Source: Deltaproteobacteria bacterium | GTDB taxonomy: Bacteria > Myxococcota_A > UBA796 > GCA-2862545 | Length of the DNA stretch: 64,000 nt | NCBI GenBank assembly: GCA_007693595.1 | Contig: REDI01000032.1 | Location: 49,302 to 113,301, forward strand | Direction of reading: 5' to 3' | Shown: positions 60,520 through 64,000 of the stretch, piece by piece | How positions within the stretch are numbered: the stretch's first letter is position 1 | Layout of the letters: each line of letters opens with the position of its first letter | The notes under the pieces: model-generated | Databases searched by the model: none | Told to the model about the DNA's origin: nothing | Seen by the model: the letters and a program-made list of their open reading frames with translations, nothing else | Made by a program: the position numbers and the translations under genes

Positions 60520-61982
60520 GAGGACTCCTGGGTCTGCGCTTCACCCACGGGTAGGGTGAGCACGAGCTCCGCGCCACCCTCGGCGGGAGAGCGGGCGAAG
60601 ATCGTCCCTCCATGCGCCCTCACGATGCCCCGCGACACCGCAAGCCCCAGGCCGGTGCCGTCGGGCCGCTTCGAGAAGAAGGGCTCGAAGATCCGCTCCA
60701 GATGCTCGGGATCAATGCCACCTCCCCGGTCTCGGACCGCGATCCGGTAGTGATCCTCTGCGAGGTACGCGCTCAGCTCGATCGGGCCGTCGGGTGCTGC
60801 CTGGGCGGCGTTGCGGAGCAGGTTGAGCAAGACCTGCCGGATCCGGTCCGCGTCGATCGAGAGGTTCGCGGGGTCGAGGCGCGTCAGGATCTCGACCTTC
60901 CCAGACTCGGTGAAGCGCGCCGCCGTGGCCTGGAGCAGCTCGTGGATCGCGGTCGGACGTCGGTGCAGGGTGCGAGGACGGGCGAAGGTGAGCAGGTCTT
61001 CGGTGATGCGCTGGCAGGCGGCGGCCTCTTCGTCGAGGATGGCGAGCTCTTCGGCCAGGACGCTGGGGTCGCCGCCTGGTTCCATGGTCTTGAGATACCC
61101 ACGGATGATCCCGATGGGGTTGTTGAGCTCGTGGGCGACGCCCGCCGCGAGCTGACCGATGGCCGCCATGCGCTCGCTCTGCACGAGCGCCTGTTCACGC
61201 GCCTGCAGCTCCTCGGCCATGCGATCGAAGGCGCGGGCGAGCTGGCCGAGCTCTCCACGACCGACGGCTCCCAGGCGAGGCGTGAAGTCGCCCTGGCCGA
61301 AGCGCTTGGCGGCGTCCGTGAGGGCTGCGAGTGGAGAGAGCAGGGCGGAGCGGGCGGCCAAGGTGAAGCCGACCGAGAGCAGGAGCAGCAAGACGGCCCC
61401 GATCCCGCCCCCGATCAGGGCCTCATCGAGCCCTCGGGTGGCCTGGGTGTGTGCGTGGGCCATCCGCGCCTCGATGGCGCGCGCCAGCCGATCCGCGTGC
61501 CTACCCGCCTCGGTCGCGAGGGTCTCGAGTTTTCGGTGCTCCCGTCGGACAGCGGGGGCGTCGCCTCGTCGGAGGAGCGGGAGCACGACGGTGTGAAAGT
61601 GCTGGTGGAGCTCATGGGTCGCCTCGCCCAAGGCCGTGACCCGCCACTGCTCCGCCTCGGGAGCGTGGGCGGCTAGGTGCTGAAGGCCCTGCCTCACCTG
61701 GGACCGGGACTGCTCGTAGCGGTCGAGATGGCTGGCGTCTCCCTCGATGAGGGTGTGGGCGATGTGCGCGTACTGCTCGCGGACCGCCGCGGCGAGCTCC
61801 TGGCTCTGCTGGATGGCGGCCTCGTCGTGGCGCATGTGCTGCACCTCGTCCGCGACGCGATAGGCCTGAGTGAGGACCCAGACGAGCGTAAGGAGCGCTA
61901 CGATCGAGACGACTCCGAAGCCGGCCGCCACGAGGGGGCCGACGGCTCGGATGGAGCGGGTCACGCGGGGGGGTCTGGACAC
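60516..61982 (-). CDS. NtrB-type sensor histidine kinase
   Basis: 488 residues from a GTG at 61982 with GAGGAG upstream. Two membrane segments (about 17-38 and 188-207) flank a helical periplasmic sensor (about 40-185). HAMP follows (about 208-260). His284 is in AAGVAHELNNP, with N-box LLNLLRNAAQAA, DRGGGI and GTGLGLAVS. It senses an unknown signal outside the membrane and phosphorylates the overlapping NtrC-type regulator. Confidence 0.92.
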   Translation of the reverse strand: MSRPPRVTRSIRAVGPLVAAGFGVVSIVALLTLVWVLTQAYRVADEVQHMRHDEAAIQQSQELAAAVREQYAHIAHTLIEGDASHLDRYEQSRSQVRQGLQHLAAHAPEAEQWRVTALGEATHELHQHFHTVVLPLLRRGDAPAVRREHRKLETLATEAGRHADRLARAIEARMAHAHTQATRGLDEALIGGGIGAVLLLLLSVGFTLAARSALLSPLAALTDAAKRFGQGDFTPRLGAVGRGELGQLARAFDRMAEELQAREQALVQSERMAAIGQLAAGVAHELNNPIGIIRGYLKTMEPGGDPSVLAEELAILDEEAAACQRITEDLLTFARPRTLHRRPTAIHELLQATAARFTESGKVEILTRLDPANLSIDADRIRQVLLNLLRNAAQAAPDGPIELSAYLAEDHYRIAVRDRGGGIDPEHLERIFEPFFSKRPDGTGLGLAVSRGIVRAHGGTIFARSPAEGGAELVLTLPVGEAQTQESS

Positions 61983-62209
61983 GGGGGCTCCTCAGAGCCC
62001 CGCTTATCGCGCCGGTGCCCGCTGCCCACGGCCGATCGTCCAGGCTTCGACCCCAAGCCCTCCGCCCGTGACTTCGTCCGCTCGCGGGGAAGGTTCTTGG
62101 GATGTCCCCGCGTCCTCCTCGGCCCGTGCAAGGATGTCGCCAGCTTGTCACTAGCGAACAAGGCATCACTCCGGGTAGAATCGCGCCGTCATCCTCCCAG
62201 GGGTCCCCC

Positions 62210-64000
62210 ATGCAGACTACGCCACTTCGCCTCCTCCTCCTTCCGATCGGCCTGTCCTGGCTGTCGCTCACCGGATGTGACTCCGACGGGGACTCTTTCA
62301 CAGACAGCGCGTGCGATGACGTCGTCTGCGGCGAAAACGCCTCGTGCGACCCCAGAACGGGGCAGTGTGTGTGCGACACCGGCTTCGACTTCTTCGACGG
62401 GGAGTGCGTCGATGAGCGCCTCGCCGACTGTCGCGACGCCTCGCCCTCCAACGCCAGCCCCGACGTCCAGCAGGTCACGATCACCTATGACGGGCAGCGG
62501 TGGTCCACCCCCGAAGACTGCGAATGGTCCTGCGATAGCGGCTACGGCGAGCACCAGGGCGTCTGCCTCTCCTCCCGGCTCACCACGTGCACCGACGATC
62601 CCCCAAACAACGCAAGCACCACCGACTCCAACAGCACCGTTCGGATCTCCTGGGACGACGACACCGGCTGGGAGACCCCGCCTCCGTGCCCCTGGGAGTG
62701 CGACGCGGGCTTTGGGCAGGTGGGTGAGGCCTGTCTCGACGCGCGCACGGTCCTCTGCGCCGACGAAGCCCCCGAGAACGCCACCTCCGACCTCGTCGAC
62801 GTCGTGGTCGACTACATCGAGGGAGAGGGCTTTCAGGCTCCCCAAGCCTGCGAGTGGTCTTGCGACGACGGCTTCGGGCTCTGGGAAGGCGAGTGCCTGG
62901 ACAGCCGCGAGGTCGACTGCGACGCGAGCGGCACCCCCAGCGATGCCACCGCAGCGGTCGTCTCGGTCTCGGTGGCCTACCTCGGCGAGGGCGCGTGGGC
63001 GGAGCCCGAGAGCTGTGAGTGGTCCTGTGACACCGGCTTTGGGCTGTGGGAAGGCGAGTGTCTCGCGAACCGCGCGGTCGACTGCGTCGACGCCTCCCCA
63101 GACAACGCCCACCCGACCGAGTCCGAGGTCACGATCAGCTACGACCCCGCGAGCGGCTGGCCCGAGGCCCCCGAGTGCGGCTGGGAGTGCAACACAGACT
63201 TTGGGTTTTGGGAGGGCGAGTGCCTGATGACCACCATGGTCCAGTGCGACGACGATCCCCCTGAAGACGGCTTCTCTCACCTCGCCGACGTCGAGATCTC
63301 ATGGAATGACGACGCGGGCACCTGGTCGGAGCCCGACCGCTGCGAGTGGAGCTGCGATCCCGGCTTCGGTCCCTGGGACGACGCGTGCCTGAGCGTGCGC
63401 ACGGTCGAGTGCGACGACTCCGACGTCCCCCCCGAGAACGCCGTGATCCCAGAGCCCGAGGTCGAGATCTCCTACGACCCCGAGAGCGGCTGGCCCGAGC
63501 CCCCCGCCTGCGACTGGAGCTGCGAGGACGGCCTGGGCCTGTGGGAAGGGGAGTGCACCGACACCGTCACCGTCGCCTGCGACGACTCCGACGTCCCCCC
63601 CGAGAACGCCGTGATCCCAGAGCCCGAGGTCGAGATCTCCTACGACCCCGAGAGCGGCTGGCCCGAGGCGCCGGTGTGTGACTGGTCGTGCGAAGCAGGC
63701 TTTGGCCTGTGGGAGGGCGAGTGCCTGATGACCACCATGGTCCAGTGCGACGACGATCCCCCTGAAGACGGCTTCTCTCACCTCGCCGACGTCGAGATCT
63801 CATGGAATGACGACGCGGGCACCTGGTCGGAGCCCGACCGCTGCGAGTGGAGCTGCGATCCCGGCTTCGGTCCCTGGGACGACGCGTGCCTGAGCGTGCG
63901 CACGGTCGAGTGCGACGACTCCGACGTCCCCCCCGAGAACGCCGTGATCCCAGAGCCCGAGGTCGAGATCTCCTACGACCCCGAGAGCGGCTGGCCCGAG
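62210..64000 (+). CDS. Cys-rich repeat lipoprotein (3' end beyond the window)
   Basis: 597 codons are open to the edge. Signal LLLLPIGLSWLSLTGC has lipobox LTGC. An EGF-like start (CGENASCDPRTGQCVCDTGF) is followed by eight or more modules of about 56 residues, each with C-x-W-x-C-D-x-G-F-G-x-W-E-G-x-C and an ISYDP/ISWDDD strand. The cysteine spacing is regular, so each module likely folds with disulphides. It is probably a long, rod-like surface protein. The DNA of the last modules is nearly identical over 501-bp spacing, showing recent expansion. Confidence 0.85.
   Translation, partial: MQTTPLRLLLLPIGLSWLSLTGCDSDGDSFTDSACDDVVCGENASCDPRTGQCVCDTGFDFFDGECVDERLADCRDASPSNASPDVQQVTITYDGQRWSTPEDCEWSCDSGYGEHQGVCLSSRLTTCTDDPPNNASTTDSNSTVRISWDDDTGWETPPPCPWECDAGFGQVGEACLDARTVLCADEAPENATSDLVDVVVDYIEGEGFQAPQACEWSCDDGFGLWEGECLDSREVDCDASGTPSDATAAVVSVSVAYLGEGAWAEPESCEWSCDTGFGLWEGECLANRAVDCVDASPDNAHPTESEVTISYDPASGWPEAPECGWECNTDFGFWEGECLMTTMVQCDDDPPEDGFSHLADVEISWNDDAGTWSEPDRCEWSCDPGFGPWDDACLSVRTVECDDSDVPPENAVIPEPEVEISYDPESGWPEPPACDWSCEDGLGLWEGECTDTVTVACDDSDVPPENAVIPEPEVEISYDPESGWPEAPVCDWSCEAGFGLWEGECLMTTMVQCDDDPPEDGFSHLADVEISWNDDAGTWSEPDRCEWSCDPGFGPWDDACLSVRTVECDDSDVPPENAVIPEPEVEISYDPESGWPE
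63210..64000 (+). repeat. 501-bp in-frame duplication inside the Cys-rich lipoprotein gene
   Basis: The segment 63210-63499 recurs at 63711-64000 (offset 501 bases, 167 codons) and appears identical by eye. A shorter block of about 90 bases (63410 onward) also recurs 168 bases later. The copy runs into the window edge, so more may follow. Confidence 0.93.

Noticed and set aside
61677..63227. Forward frame of 516 residues
   Set aside because: Crosses the histidine kinase start and the Cys-rich lipoprotein in a wrong frame; composition (Ser/Pro/Arg runs) is a shadow.

Overview
The window is chromosomal DNA from a very GC-rich bacterium (about two thirds G+C by eye). It looks like a deltaproteobacterium of the Myxococcota type. 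The clues are a dozen or more predicted lipoproteins with Asp/Ser/Thr-rich linkers, several FG-GAP/VCBS beta-propeller surface proteins, a TSP3-OmpA protein, a secreted caspase-like protein, and one protein ending in a MYXO-CTERM-like tail (Cys, hydrophobic segment, Arg run). No phage, transposon, CRISPR array or plasmid function was seen. Placement below that level would need marker genes that are not in the window.

Left part (1-9.4 kb): a cut-off membrane protein, a tRNA-Leu(CAG) with a clear rho-independent terminator, a HEAT-like protein, two small Cys-rich lipoproteins, a thiolase and 3-hydroxyacyl-CoA dehydrogenase pair, a TSP3/OmpA outer-membrane protein, and a RegB/RegA-type redox two-component system that keeps the GGxxNPF quinone box and the redox cysteine 40 residues after the phosphorylated histidine. 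9.4-24.7 kb: a nuclease-helicase fusion (PD-(D/E)XK plus Fe-S XPD-like), a patatin-like protein, CysQ next to a heparinase II/III-family protein, a secreted caspase-like protein with an EF-hand loop, several lipoproteins, HutI, and a thioredoxin-like lipoprotein.

Middle (24.7-41.6 kb): a four-copy 73-bp tandem repeat, PEP synthase, and a complete oleABCD operon (long-chain olefin biosynthesis by head-to-head condensation of acyl-CoAs through a beta-lactone). Then come an amidohydrolase lipoprotein, a coiled-coil protein, an AT-rich island in front of a propeller lipoprotein, a class I fumarase, an ATP-grasp enzyme, and a truncated enoyl-CoA hydratase remnant.

Right part (41.6-64 kb): a compact histidine operon, hisB-hisH-hisF, followed by one 845-residue protein that fuses HisA, HisI, HisE and HisD. 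The last three domains read very like fungal His4, and all main catalytic residues are present. This is the most unusual thing in the window. It is followed by tandem membrane paralogues, an esterase, MgtE-MgtC magnesium genes, a MYXO-CTERM protein, a HhH/Fe-S glycosylase-like protein coupled to a bacterial PRMT-type arginine methyltransferase, a glycosyltransferase, a histidine phosphatase, an FG-GAP lipoprotein, and an NtrC-type two-component pair. The window ends inside a Cys-rich repeat lipoprotein carrying a fresh 501-bp internal duplication.

Starts were chosen from Shine-Dalgarno spacing and stop/start overlaps. Functions rest on motifs read by eye and on family knowledge; no database search was run.
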